NCBI RefSeq assembly: GCF_030403775.1
Contig: NZ_JAQMWQ010000003.1
Coordinates: forward strand, 248,001-312,000
Direction of reading: 5' to 3'
Length of the DNA stretch: 64,000 bases
From: Paenibacillus sp. BSR1-1
GTDB lineage: Bacteria > Bacillota > Bacilli > Bacillales > Cytobacillaceae
The first letter of the stretch is position 1. Each line of letters opens with the position of its first letter. A model generated the notes under the pieces. It was not told the DNA's origin and did no database searches. It was given only the letters and a program-made list of their open reading frames with translations. The position numbers were made by a program, and so were the translations under genes. Positions 8,640-18,299 of this stretch are shown one piece after another.

Positions 8640-9830
8640 TTAAATAATACCCATTTCCTTGCCGACTTTTTCATATATTGAAATGGCTTTATCCAGCATT
8701 TCTTTTGTATGTGCCGCAGTTGGCATATTGCGGACCCGTCCTGTACCTTGAGGAACGGTCGGGAAGACAATCGCTTTTGCATAAACGCCTTCTTCATTTA
8801 ACCGCTTGCTAAATTGTTGAGTAAGTGATTCTTCTCCAATGATACACGGTGTAATTGGCGTTTCGCTGTTACCGATATTAAACCCTAATTCCTTTAATCC
8901 TTTTTTCAGATAGTTGCCGTTTTCCCAAAGCTTTTGATTAAGCTCAGTGCTTTCCATTAAGATCTCAATGGACTTTTTACTTGCAGCCACATCTGCCGGG
9001 GTTAATGAGGTTGAAAATAGGAAAGGACGACTGCGAACCTTTAACCAGTCAATCAGGTTTTTCTTCCCGGCAACATAACCGCCGACAACACCTATAGCTT
9101 TTGAAAGTGTTCCAATTTGGAAATCAATCTTGTCGGACAAACCAAAATGCTTGACCGTCCCTGCTCCTTCCCCAAGAACACCAGAACCATGGGCATCATC
9201 GACATATGTAATTAAATCAAATTCTTCGGCAATTTTTACGATTTCAGGTAATAAGGCAACATCGCCATCCATGGAAAATACACCATCTGTAATGACCATG
9301 ATTTTATTGTATTGGCCAGATTCTTTCGCTTCCTTCGCTTTTGCACGTAAATGTTCCATATCAGAGTGGTTGAAGCGGATAATTTTTGCTTTTGAAAGTC
9401 TGCATCCGTCAATGATGGAGGCATGGTTCAATTCATCAGATAATATCGCATCATTTTTATCCATAACGGCTGAAATAGCGGCCATATTACAATTAAATCC
9501 GGATTGGTACGCAATTGCTGCTTCTGTATGTTTAAATTCAGCCAGCTTTTCCTCTAATTCAACATGAAGCTTCAGGGTTCCATTAATGGTTCGAACGGCT
9601 CCTGCACCGACACCATACTGAACAATCGCCTCAGAGGCTGCTTTTTTTAATCGCTCGTCTGTTGCCAATCCTAAATAATTATTAGAAGAAAGATTGACAA
9701 GCTCTTTACCGTTAATGGTAATCATTGGTCCGTTTGGACTTTCTAGCGGGTCTATGACATTGTAAAGACCTTTTCCTTTTAAATCTTCAAGATTTTCGTT
9801 TAAAAATTGCTCCAAAATGTTACTGGACAT
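8640..9830 (-). CDS. kbl: Glycine C-acetyltransferase (2-amino-3-ketobutyrate CoA ligase)
   Basis: Splits 2-amino-3-oxobutyrate with CoA into glycine and acetyl-CoA. It is a PLP enzyme of the alpha-oxoamine synthase family; 396 residues is the normal length. Visible landmarks: NYLGLA near residue 53, [11 protein letters not shown], the aspartate in YVDDAHGSG, and the PLP lysine in [12 protein letters not shown] (about residue 244). The start is the ATG at 9830, eight bases after GGGGG. It is the first gene of a kbl-tdh operon. The relatives BioF and serine palmitoyltransferase are excluded mainly by the partner gene. Confidence 0.93.
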   Translation of the reverse strand: MSSNILEQFLNENLEDLKGKGLYNVIDPLESPNGPMITINGKELVNLSSNNYLGLATDERLKKAASEAIVQYGVGAGAVRTINGTLKLHVELEEKLAEFKHTEAAIAYQSGFNCNMAAISAVMDKNDAILSDELNHASIIDGCRLSKAKIIRFNHSDMEHLRAKAKEAKESGQYNKIMVITDGVFSMDGDVALLPEIVKIAEEFDLITYVDDAHGSGVLGEGAGTVKHFGLSDKIDFQIGTLSKAIGVVGGYVAGKKNLIDWLKVRSRPFLFSTSLTPADVAASKKSIEILMESTELNQKLWENGNYLKKGLKELGFNIGNSETPITPCIIGEESLTQQFSKRLNEEGVYAKAIVFPTVPQGTGRVRNMPTAAHTKEMLDKAISIYEKVGKEMGII

Positions 9831-10111
9831 TTTCAATACCCCCTATATTATCTAAGCATCCTTTTGTCGTTTTAATACATACATTTGTCCACCCCAAAAA
9901 GACACCGATATCTTCGCTAAACGCCTTTATTAAAGGATTCCTGTAATATACTTTATCACACTTTTTATAAAATGTTCATATGTGGAGGACAAAAAATAAA
10001 AATAATTTTATGATTTTAGATTGCCCAACTCGCGAGAAGGATATTTTAATCAGTTCGCTGCAAAGAAAAAGAACCAATCCATTGGAAAGGTTCTCCCTTT
10101 ATTAACTTGCC

Positions 10112-10250
10112 TGTTGATTTCCGCTACTTGCGCTTCGCTTTCCGCGGGGAGGTCCTGAAGCCTCCTCGGCGCTTTGGCGCCTGCGGGGTCTCCAGTGACC
10201 TCTATATCCCGCAGGAGTCTCGCGCCATCCGCTCCAATCAACAATGTTAA
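10112..10250. repeat. Bacillaceae dispersed repeat, copy 1
   Basis: A GC-rich element bounded by TGTTGATTT and AATCAACA, which are complementary. Its core holds GCTTCGCTTTCCGCGGG, CCTCCTCGGCGCTTTGGCGCC and CCCGCAGGAGTCT. A second copy, nearly the same in these blocks, is at 41631-41770. The rest of the gap between kbl and the carboxyltransferase gene (9831-10276) shows no other feature. An 81-residue open frame through it is not a gene. Confidence 0.8.
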
Positions 10251-10276
10251 AATATTAACATTGTCCTTTAAAATTG

Positions 10277-11824
10277 TTATATTCCGGTTGGCCATGTTGC
10301 TAAAAGCCGTTCGCTTTTTTCTCTTTTTGATGTTAATAAATATTCAAGCGATTGGCAGAGGAATTTCCTTGTTTCATTTGGCTGTATGATATCATCGATT
10401 AAATGTTTGGCGGCCGCTTTGTATGGCGAACTGTCAAAGGACCAAAGCTCTAATAGTTTTTTACGATCTTCACTTGGATTTTCTGACCTTGCCAACTCCC
10501 GGCCGAATACGACGTTTACTCCAACCTCTGGACCGGTAAAATTGATTTCCGCAGTTGGCCAGGCTACCACCAAATCCCCGCCCATGCCAGGCCCGCACAT
10601 ATTTCCATATGCCGCACCGATACTTTTACGAATAACGACGGATATTTTCGGTACGGTTGATAAGGCGAGCGCTTGATTCCAAACCATAATTTTTGTCGGC
10701 ATCTTTGCTTTCTCCGCTTCGCTGCTGATCCGGAAACCCGGGGTATCATGAAGAAAAATGAGCGGAATATGGTAGGAGTCGCACAGACAAATAAATTCAG
10801 TGGCCTTTTGGCATTCCTGTGGTCCTGGAGCCCCTGCATAATGACTTGGCTGGTTCGCAACGATTCCGACAACATGGCCGTTCAAATGGGCAAAAGCAGT
10901 GATCAATCCTTTGCCAAACTTCCTCTGAAACTCAAAGGTAATACCATCATCTACAATTAGATCAATGATTTTCTTCATATTATAAACACGGTTGCTTTGC
11001 TGTGGTAAGATGGTCAATACTTCATCGACCAGGCGATAAGGATCATCTGCAGTTGCCCTCATTCGAGGCTTTTCTCCTGCATTTTGCGGCATGTACGAGA
11101 AATAGGTTTTTAATTGCTGCATGCACTCTTCTTCGGTTGCACCATCTTCATCAATTTGTCCTGTATAACGGTGATGCACATCGACTCCGCCCAATTCTTC
11201 CGGTGACAATTTTTGACCATTAGCTAGCTCCAGCATACGTGGTCCCGCTATCGCCATGCATGTTCCTTGAAGCTGGGTAACAAAATCGGATGATACTGCT
11301 GCCCAGGTCGGCCCCCCAAAGCTGTCGCCTAATATAGCCGTCATCGTTGGAACTTGGCGATGAAGCGTTAGCATTTCTCTCGGGAATAACTTATCACTAA
11401 TTCCATCTGAGCCCATCCCATCCGGCATCCTAAGGCCGCCGCCTTCATGAAGTGAAAAAATCGGCAGCCCATTTTTTATGGCAAATTCATGGATACTTTT
11501 CGATTTTCGGATATGGACATTCCCTTCTGTGCCGGCAAAAACAGTCTTGTCTCCCGCTTGGATAACAGCAGGTCTTCCATTCACTTTCCCCACACCGGCA
11601 ATCAGTCCGTCACCATAGCTTTTATCCTCTGCACCTTTCACATCTGAGGTATTTAACATACCTAGCTCCATGAATGTACCGTGGTCAGCTAACATTTCAA
11701 TTCTCTCTCGTGCAGTTTGCAAACCCCTTCCATGCTGGGCCGCAATTTTATCCTTGCCTCCGCCTAAAAGGGCTGTTTCTTTTTTTGCTTGAAGTTCTCC
11801 AGTTAATTGCTGTAAATGATCCAT
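10277..11824 (-). CDS. Acyl-CoA carboxylase carboxyltransferase (propionyl-CoA carboxylase beta-like)
   Basis: A 515-residue carboxyltransferase subunit of the biotin-dependent acyl-CoA carboxylase / methylmalonyl-CoA decarboxylase family. It has the N-terminal half (GGGKDKIAAQHGRGLQTARERI, then SLHEGGGLRMPDGMGS) and the C-terminal half (FLHDTPGFRISSEAEK, GMGGDLVVAWPTAEINFTGPEVG). It lacks biotin-carrier and biotin carboxylase parts, which must be supplied from elsewhere. AGAGGGAAC precedes the ATG. It lies 12 bases downstream of an acyl-CoA ligase gene, so an operon for activation and carboxylation, or catabolism, of a short or branched acyl-CoA is likely. The exact substrate cannot be read from sequence. 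Confidence 0.85.
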   Translation of the reverse strand: MDHLQQLTGELQAKKETALLGGGKDKIAAQHGRGLQTARERIEMLADHGTFMELGMLNTSDVKGAEDKSYGDGLIAGVGKVNGRPAVIQAGDKTVFAGTEGNVHIRKSKSIHEFAIKNGLPIFSLHEGGGLRMPDGMGSDGISDKLFPREMLTLHRQVPTMTAILGDSFGGPTWAAVSSDFVTQLQGTCMAIAGPRMLELANGQKLSPEELGGVDVHHRYTGQIDEDGATEEECMQQLKTYFSYMPQNAGEKPRMRATADDPYRLVDEVLTILPQQSNRVYNMKKIIDLIVDDGITFEFQRKFGKGLITAFAHLNGHVVGIVANQPSHYAGAPGPQECQKATEFICLCDSYHIPLIFLHDTPGFRISSEAEKAKMPTKIMVWNQALALSTVPKISVVIRKSIGAAYGNMCGPGMGGDLVVAWPTAEINFTGPEVGVNVVFGRELARSENPSEDRKKLLELWSFDSSPYKAAAKHLIDDIIQPNETRKFLCQSLEYLLTSKREKSERLLATWPTGI

Positions 11825-11836
11825 GAGTTCCCTCTC

Positions 11837-13492
11837 CTAATTCTCTTTTAACAATTTTCTTAGTACTTTTCCAGACGGTGTAGCTGGCAGCTGTTCAATT
11901 ATTTCCACATATCTAGGATATTTATAGGCAGCCATATTCTCCTTCGACCACTTGATAATATCAGCAGACGCTACTTTTTCTTTTTCCGTGTCCTTCAACA
12001 CTACAAAGGCTTTAACTACTTCCCCTTTTACCGGGTCAGGAACCCCGATGACTGCGGATTGACGAATAGCAGGATGTAAGTTAAGCAGCGCTTCTACATC
12101 TTCAGGAAAAATACTATATCCCGAGCATTTGATCATTTCCTTTACTCGGCCCTGGAAAAATAAATAACCATCTTCATCAAGGCAGCCAATATCTCCGGTA
12201 TGAACCCATCCATTCTTTAATGTATCGGCAGTGGCATCAGGGCGGTTTAAATATCCTTTAAACACCCCCGGATTTTTTACGATTATTTCCCCTTGTTTAC
12301 CTGGAGGCTGATCCTCACCTGTTTGAAGATTAAGTATGCGAATTTCCGTATCATAAACAGGAATGCCGCAGGACCCAAATTTAATTTTTTCCTTGGGCAT
12401 ATAAGTATCGCAGGTGTGGGTCTCACTTAGACCATAAGCGGCTTCATAAAGAACACAGCCGTTAGTGACCTCTTTCCATTGTTCAGCGAGTTCTTTTGTT
12501 ACTTGAACACCAAAACTCGTTGCTAAATTTGTTTTTAAACTCGATAAATCTTTCTCTGCAATTCCAGGAATTTGTAGGATAGCCCAGTTCATTGGTGCAA
12601 TGCTGTACCAATAACTGACTTTGCATTTTTCAATGGCTTCAACGGTTGCGAATGGGTCGAATTTTATAAACAAGACACAGGGTCTTCCAGAATAAACCGG
12701 TGTATTTAACCCCATAACCATTCCTGCGATATGACATAATGGCGCACTGGCCATAAGTATTTCATCCTGGCTCATTCCATTTGCCTGTGCCGAGGCTGCC
12801 GTTTTAAATAAGGCATTCCCGTAGGTGAGCATCGCACCTTTTGGACGGCCGGTAGTCCCTGAAGTGAATACCATTAAACCGACATCATTCCATAAATCCA
12901 CTTCTTCTTTCCCATCATGGGGAATTTCAGTTTGGAGAATGGTAGCGAATTGATCGGTCTCAGAAAAAGATAGCTTTGGAAATATAAATTCTTCAGGAAA
13001 GTTCCAATCTGTTTGGTCTGGGAGGAAATCATCATAGTTTGTCATAACAATAAAATTCAGAGGACGTACTTTTTCGATTGCTTTTTTAATAAGGGGAATA
13101 CCTTCGGAACCGGCAATTATTCCTTCTATCGGCGCTTCTTCTAAGTAATAAACCAACTCATTTTCTTTAAACATAGGGTTTAGCGGGATGACGATACCGC
13201 CCAATTTTTGAATGGCAAAATGAGCGATGATATATTGCGGACAGTTTTGCAGGTAGAGCGCAACACAGCTTCCCTTCTTAACCCCTTTATGGTGCAAGTA
13301 ATGTGAGAACTTGTTTACATAATCTAAAAGCTCTCCCCAGCTAATCTCTGTGCCATAAAAAATATAAGCTAGATCCTTCGGCCTTTGTTTTCCGTGTTGT
13401 TCTAAGTAATCAACTAGCGGCTTTTCGCCCTGTAAATATTCCAGTTGGACCGGTAGCTGGTCTGGCCAATAAGGACGTATTCTTTCAACCAT
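11837..13492 (-). CDS. AMP-dependent acyl-CoA synthetase
   Basis: Activates a fatty or other carboxylic acid to its CoA ester via an acyl-adenylate. The roughly 550-residue ANL-family enzyme shows the P-loop-like A3 motif MVFTSGTTGRPKGAM, A5 YGLSETHT, A7 WVHTGDIG and the C-terminal lysine region PSGKVLRK. I choose the ATG at 13492, seven bases after GAGGAGG; the in-frame ATG at 13498 is too close to it. It is first gene of an operon with the carboxyltransferase. A perfect palindrome 22 bases upstream probably binds a TetR-family repressor, as with FadR-type control. Chain-length preference is unknown. Confidence 0.88.
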   Translation of the reverse strand: MVERIRPYWPDQLPVQLEYLQGEKPLVDYLEQHGKQRPKDLAYIFYGTEISWGELLDYVNKFSHYLHHKGVKKGSCVALYLQNCPQYIIAHFAIQKLGGIVIPLNPMFKENELVYYLEEAPIEGIIAGSEGIPLIKKAIEKVRPLNFIVMTNYDDFLPDQTDWNFPEEFIFPKLSFSETDQFATILQTEIPHDGKEEVDLWNDVGLMVFTSGTTGRPKGAMLTYGNALFKTAASAQANGMSQDEILMASAPLCHIAGMVMGLNTPVYSGRPCVLFIKFDPFATVEAIEKCKVSYWYSIAPMNWAILQIPGIAEKDLSSLKTNLATSFGVQVTKELAEQWKEVTNGCVLYEAAYGLSETHTCDTYMPKEKIKFGSCGIPVYDTEIRILNLQTGEDQPPGKQGEIIVKNPGVFKGYLNRPDATADTLKNGWVHTGDIGCLDEDGYLFFQGRVKEMIKCSGYSIFPEDVEALLNLHPAIRQSAVIGVPDPVKGEVVKAFVVLKDTEKEKVASADIIKWSKENMAAYKYPRYVEIIEQLPATPSGKVLRKLLKEN

Positions 13493-13513
13493 TTTCATTC
13501 CTCCTCACAATCT

Positions 13514-13529
13514 TACTGACTAGTCAGTA
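13514..13529. promoter_or_regulatory. Palindromic operator, probably for a TetR-family repressor
   Basis: TACTGACTAGTCAGTA is a perfect 16-bp palindrome directly upstream of the acyl-CoA synthetase gene. Its TGAC-TA-GTCA core is typical of TetR-family regulators of fatty acid genes. No such regulator gene is in the window. Confidence 0.65.
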
Positions 13530-13751
13530 TTTCCTGGTAAATTAATTTTGAATTTTCTGACTACATAAATTAATAGTACAGGAAAGTGAATAGTTATTCA
13601 ATGCTTGTCTTTACCTGTGGTTCCCATCCATGAAAACTCTTTCAAAAACCGAACGAAAGTTATTAATTAACTTTAATTATTCGTTTTTTTGTAAAAAATG
13701 ATTGATTTACCTTTTCAGCATGCTATAATGTGAATAAATTCATAAAAGTTT

Positions 13752-13822
13752 CACTCATATAATCGCGGGGATATGGCCCGCAAGTTTCTACCGGATTGCC
13801 GTTAACAATCTGACTATGAGTG
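13752..13822 (+). ncRNA. Guanine-type purine riboswitch aptamer
   Basis: The 71-base segment has the P1 stem CACTCATA with TATGAGTG, P2 with a CGCGGGG/GGCCCGC pairing, the J2/3 core AGTTTCTACC and J3/1 TGACTATG. The specificity base is C (GACTATG rather than GATTATG), which predicts guanine or hypoxanthine binding. It sits 131 bases before the xpt start and is followed by a terminator. Guanine binding should cause early termination. Confidence 0.95.
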
Positions 13823-13841
13823 GGTAATGAGAAAGCCGTGA

Positions 13842-14545
<704 letters not shown>

Positions 14546-14546
<1 letters not shown>

Positions 14547-15850
14547 TGAAACAACATACATTCAAAATCGCTTCTTTAGGAATTCAACATGTGCTGGCAA
14601 TGTATGCAGGAGCGGTCATTGTCCCCCTTATCGTAGGCGGCGCTCTTAAATTTAATGGCGAACAACTAACTTATTTAGTTTCAATTGATATTTTAATGTG
14701 CGGGATTGCAACTATTTTACAAGTTTGGCAGAATCGCTTTTTTGGAATCGGCCTGCCCATCGTCCTTGGATGTACGTTTACTGCTGTAGGTCCAATTATC
14801 GCAATTGGAAGTCAATACGGTATTTCAGCTATTTACGGCTCCATTCTTCTATCAGGTCTTATTGTGATTCTTATTTCTGGCTTTTTCGGAAAATTAATTA
14901 AATTTTTCCCTCCAGTTGTTACAGGATCTGTAGTTACCATTATTGGGATCACTTTAATTCCGGTTGCAATGAATAACATTGCCGGTGGTCAAGGCAGCCC
15001 TGATTTTGGTTCCCTTTCGAATATTAGTTTAGCTTTCGGAACTTTACTATTTATTATCTTGCTTTACCGATTTACGAAAGGTTTTATCCGTTCCATTTCC
15101 ATTTTACTAGGCTTAGCTGCCGGCACTGTTGCAGCGGCTATTATGGGAAAAGTAAATTTTTCAGCCGTGGGCGATGCTTCATGGTTTCATATGGTAAAAC
15201 CATTTTACTTTGGCACCCCTACTTTTGAATTGACACCGATTATTACCATGACATTAGTTGCCATTGTTAGTTTGGTAGAGTCGACAGGTGTTTATTTTGC
15301 ACTTAGCGACATTACGGGTAAAAAATTATCGGAAAAAGATTTAACCAAAGGTTACCGTGCTGAGGGTCTTGCAAGTATTATCGGTGCATTGTTTAATGCC
15401 TTTCCATATACCACCTACTCACAGAACGTCGGCCTTGTCCAGCTTTCTGGAGTAAAAGGTAAAAATGTCATCTATACGATGGGCGGAATGCTTATTTTCC
15501 TAGGATTTGTACCGAAAATTGCGGCATTGACTACAGTAATACCTACCCCTGTTCTAGGTGGCGCAATGGTAGCTATGTTCGGAATGGTTATCGCTTATGG
15601 AATTAAAATGTTAAGTAAAGTAGAATTCGCATCTCAAGAAAATCTGTTGATTATCGCTTGTTCTGTTGGCATGGGACTTGGTGTAACCGCTGTTCCTACC
15701 CTTTTTGACCATTTGCCAGAGAGCATCAAGATTCTCACCAACAATGGGATTGTTGCTGGCAGCTTGACCGCCATTTTCTTAAACATAGTGTTTAATGTCT
15801 CTAAGCGGAGCAAAGAGCAAACAAATGTTCATGAGTTAAAAGCGTCCTAA
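14546..15850 (+). CDS. pbuX: Xanthine permease, NCS2 family
   Basis: A 434-residue membrane transporter with about 14 hydrophobic segments. NCS2 marks are GLQHVLAMYAG-like (GIQHVLAMYAG) at the N-terminus and TTYSQNVGLVQLSGV in the middle. It imports xanthine by proton symport. It is translationally coupled to xpt (one-base overlap), the standard Bacillus salvage pair. A short hydrophilic tail and a terminator follow. Confidence 0.95.
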
Positions 15851-15854
15851 TATA

Positions 15855-15884
15855 AAAGACGGAGCTATTTCAGGCTCCGTCTTA
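15855..15884. terminator. Terminator after pbuX
   Basis: AAGACGGAGC pairs with GCTCCGTCTT around eight bases. The stem overlaps the last codons of the convergent GerPF-like gene. Confidence 0.8.
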
Positions 15885-16128
15885 CTATTTCTATTAAATC
15901 TGATAGATTATTTTGGATGGGTGCATTTTGTGCCAAATTTCTCGTGCTGCTCCCTCCAATGTTATCACTTCCTGAACCTGAGACCGTTTTTGTAACCGAT
16001 ATTGGAGAAATAAAAACCGCCCCGCCAAAATTTACTATCCCGCCAGAAATGGTCCCAATTGATATTCCGTCTTTATTAAAATCCAAGCCTTCCCCTTCTT
16101 CCAATCCTTTTAAATAGGATATGTACAA
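15865..16128 (-). CDS. GerPF-like spore germination protein
   Basis: The frame holds 87 codons; the part from GTISGGIVNFGGAV onward (SVTKTVSGSGSDNIG, then a short helical tail) fits the small GerPA/GerPF family that helps nutrients pass the spore coat. No ATG is available and the N-terminus is unclear: TTG codons at 16128 and 16086 are candidates, the latter close behind GGGGAAGG. An AUA or AUU start, or loss of the true start, is possible. A decayed ABC-F fragment lies just upstream, so the locus has been disturbed. Unlike gerP operons, it stands alone. Confidence 0.55.
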   Translation of the reverse strand: MYISYLKGLEEGEGLDFNKDGISIGTISGGIVNFGGAVFISPISVTKTVSGSGSDNIGGSSTRNLAQNAPIQNNLSDLIEIVRRSLK

Positions 16129-16246
16129 GCTAGAGGGCTTGCTTAAACTTCTTCATTAGGAAAAGTAAATTTTCATCAAGATGCAGCTTTTTTTTCTAAC
16201 TTACAGATCCACTTATATAATCCAAGTAAAGAATGAAAGTAACTGG

Positions 16247-16420
16247 ATCTTATTCGATGAGCCAACGAACCATCTTGATAACGATGCGAAAGCTGAATTA
16301 TAACGAGCATTAAAAGCCTATAAAGGTACCGTTGTTTTAGTTTGCCACGAACCAGACTTTTATGAAGATTGGATTACAAAAGTTTGGAATGTTGCAGAAT
16401 GGTCACAATTAACAGTTTAA
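16247..16420 (+). pseudogene. Fragment of an ABC-F ATPase gene (YbiT-like C-terminus)
   Basis: In one frame this encodes ILFDEPTNHLDNDAKAEL, a stop (TAA at 16301), then RALKAYKGTVVLVCHEPDF and ...WITKVWNVAEWS to a final stop. The Walker B / LDEPTNHLD signature and the switch histidine in VCHEPDFYE are unmistakable for the second ATPase domain of an ABC-F protein. All the upstream two-thirds is gone and the remnant has a nonsense codon. No start or promoter is visible. A terminator follows and was probably that of the original gene. Confidence 0.85.
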
Positions 16421-16462
16421 GAAAATCCATCACCCCCCTGTCCTTTAGCAGGGGATTTTCTT
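16421..16462 (+). terminator. Terminator after the ABC-F fragment
   Basis: GAAAATCC...CCCCTG pairs with CAGGGG-ATTTTC, followed by TTATT. Confidence 0.7.
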
Positions 16463-16631
16463 ATTAACACTGGGTTTTCATCTAATTACCACTATTTTAC
16501 TATTCAAATAATCGATGGATATTGATAGGATAAATAGATTTATTGAATTTATTCGATAAAATCCTTTACTTATAATGAAATAGGCTAAGACATTTCTACT
16601 ATTTACAAAATTAAACGAGGTGTATTTTATA

Positions 16632-17534
16632 ATGAAAAAATGGCTTTCAGTCATCATTCTTGCAATGTTAGTATTCTCACTAGCAGCTTGCGGTCAAAAG
16701 AATGATAAAGCAAGTGACCAGAAAAAAGAAACCAAAAAAACCACGGAAGTATTTAAAATTGGTGCCATTCCTGACCAAAATGCTGCAGACCTAGAAAAAG
16801 GCATGACGGCAGTTGCGAAATATTTAAGTGAAAAAACGGGGATGAAGGTTGAATTCGTTCCTTCTGTTGACTATGCAGCCCTTGTTACGGGATTTCAACG
16901 CGGTGAAATCAACATGGCCTGGTTTGGCGGTTTGACAAGTGTGCAAGCAAGAAACCTTGTGCCAGATGCAGATTCGTTCGCTCAAAGACCTAGAGATGCA
17001 GAATTCCATTCGGTCTTTATTACTCAAACTGGATCAGGAATTAATACCCTTAAAGATTTAAAAGGAAAATCGTTTACGTTTGGAAGTGAAAGTTCAACTT
17101 CCGGGCATTTAATGCCACGTTATTTTCTTTCAGAAGCTGGTATTAATCCAAATACGGACTTTGACGGAAAACCAAATTTTTCAGGATCACATGATACTAC
17201 TTATAAATTAGTTGAATCAGGTGCGTTTAAAGCTGGTGCTTTAAATGAAGCGGTTTGGCAAGTTGCTGTAAAAGAGGGAAAGGTTGATACTAATAAAGTC
17301 AAAGTATTTTATACTACTCCTGCCTTCTTTGACTATAACTGGACCATGAATAGCAATGTCGATGATGTATTCGGAAAAGGTGCAACGAAAAAAGTAGAAG
17401 ACGCGATTCTTTCCATTACAACTGATCAAAAAGATATCACGGACTTTTTCCAAACAGATAAATTTGTAGAAACTAAAAATGATAATTATCAAAAGATTGA
17501 AAAGGTAGCGAAAGAGCTAAAGATCATTAAGTAG
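16632..17534 (+). CDS. PhnD-like substrate-binding lipoprotein, possibly for selenium oxyanions
   Basis: A 300-residue extracellular binding protein anchored by lipid: signal peptide and lipobox LAAC (Cys20 from the ATG at 16632). The mature part is a PhnD/PtxB-type domain (FKIGAIPDQNAADLEKGM, then NMAWFGGLTSV, FGSESSTSGHLMP). It resembles the group labelled putative selenate ABC transporter binding proteins (TIGR04553, from memory), typically found near selD-linked genes, for example in the segments GALNEAVWQ and FYTTPAFFDYNW. With selA, selD and a selenoprotein about 9 kb away, selenium import is a fair reading, but phosphonate or phosphite remain possible. First gene of a three-gene operon. 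It starts behind GAGGTG. Confidence 0.75.
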   Translation: MKKWLSVIILAMLVFSLAACGQKNDKASDQKKETKKTTEVFKIGAIPDQNAADLEKGMTAVAKYLSEKTGMKVEFVPSVDYAALVTGFQRGEINMAWFGGLTSVQARNLVPDADSFAQRPRDAEFHSVFITQTGSGINTLKDLKGKSFTFGSESSTSGHLMPRYFLSEAGINPNTDFDGKPNFSGSHDTTYKLVESGAFKAGALNEAVWQVAVKEGKVDTNKVKVFYTTPAFFDYNWTMNSNVDDVFGKGATKKVEDAILSITTDQKDITDFFQTDKFVETKNDNYQKIEKVAKELKIIK

Positions 17535-17545
17535 TAGGTGTTAAC

Positions 17546-18298
17546 ATGTCTTCAAATAAAATGATTGAAGCAAAGAGCATATCAAAACATTATGAGCGGA
17601 AGATAGCCCTATCTTCCCTTTCTTTTTCTATTAACAGAGGAGAAACCGTAGCCTTAATTGGACCAAGCGGTGCGGGAAAAACAACGCTGTTGAACTCGAT
17701 TGCAGGGTTGCTCACACTTGAGCATGGCGATTTACTGATTGATAACATGTCCATAACCTCTTATAGAAAAGGTACAGTTTTTGCGAAAAAGGTTGGCGTA
17801 ATTCGCCAGCAATTCGATCTAATTGGACCACTCGCCGTGATTCATAATGTGCTTGCCGGTAAATTGGCTGATTGGGGGTTTATGAAATCATTATTCTCTT
17901 TACTCATTCCTCAAGAAAAAGCTGCGGCCATCCAAGCACTTGAGCGAGTTGGCTTACCTGACAAGGCATACGAAATCACTTCGACTTTATCAGGCGGCGA
18001 ACAACAGCGTGTTGCAATGGCGAGATTAATGGTTCAAAATCCGGAAATAATCTTAGCGGATGAACCGGTAGCATCGCTTGACCCTGCCCGGGCAGATGAT
18101 ATATTGGCCATGCTCACGAATATCGTTTTAGAACGAAAACAAACGATGATTGCCAGCTTGCATTCGGTGGAATATGCGCGCAAATATTTTTCTAGGATCA
18201 TTGCCCTTAAAAATGGAGAATTATTTTTTGATTTGCCAACAGAAAATGTAACGGACGAGTTGTTAGCGGACCTTTATCAACTAAAGGAGCGCGGGTAA
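17546..18298 (+). CDS. PhnC-like ABC transporter ATPase
   Basis: A 250-residue import ATPase with Walker A GPSGAGKTTL, signature LSGGEQQRVAMARL, Walker B EIILADEPVASLDP and the switch His in SLHSVEYA. Its sequence belongs to the PhnC group of phosphonate-type importers. It lies 11 bases after the binding protein gene and one base before the permease gene, so all three form one transporter. Confidence 0.88.
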   Translation: MSSNKMIEAKSISKHYERKIALSSLSFSINRGETVALIGPSGAGKTTLLNSIAGLLTLEHGDLLIDNMSITSYRKGTVFAKKVGVIRQQFDLIGPLAVIHNVLAGKLADWGFMKSLFSLLIPQEKAAAIQALERVGLPDKAYEITSTLSGGEQQRVAMARLMVQNPEIILADEPVASLDPARADDILAMLTNIVLERKQTMIASLHSVEYARKYFSRIIALKNGELFFDLPTENVTDELLADLYQLKERG

Positions 18299-18299
18299 A

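Noticed and set aside
10050-10295. An 81-residue open frame on the minus strand between kbl and the carboxyltransferase gene
   Set aside because: It runs through the dispersed repeat and overlaps the 3' end of the carboxyltransferase gene; no ribosome site and no recognisable product.
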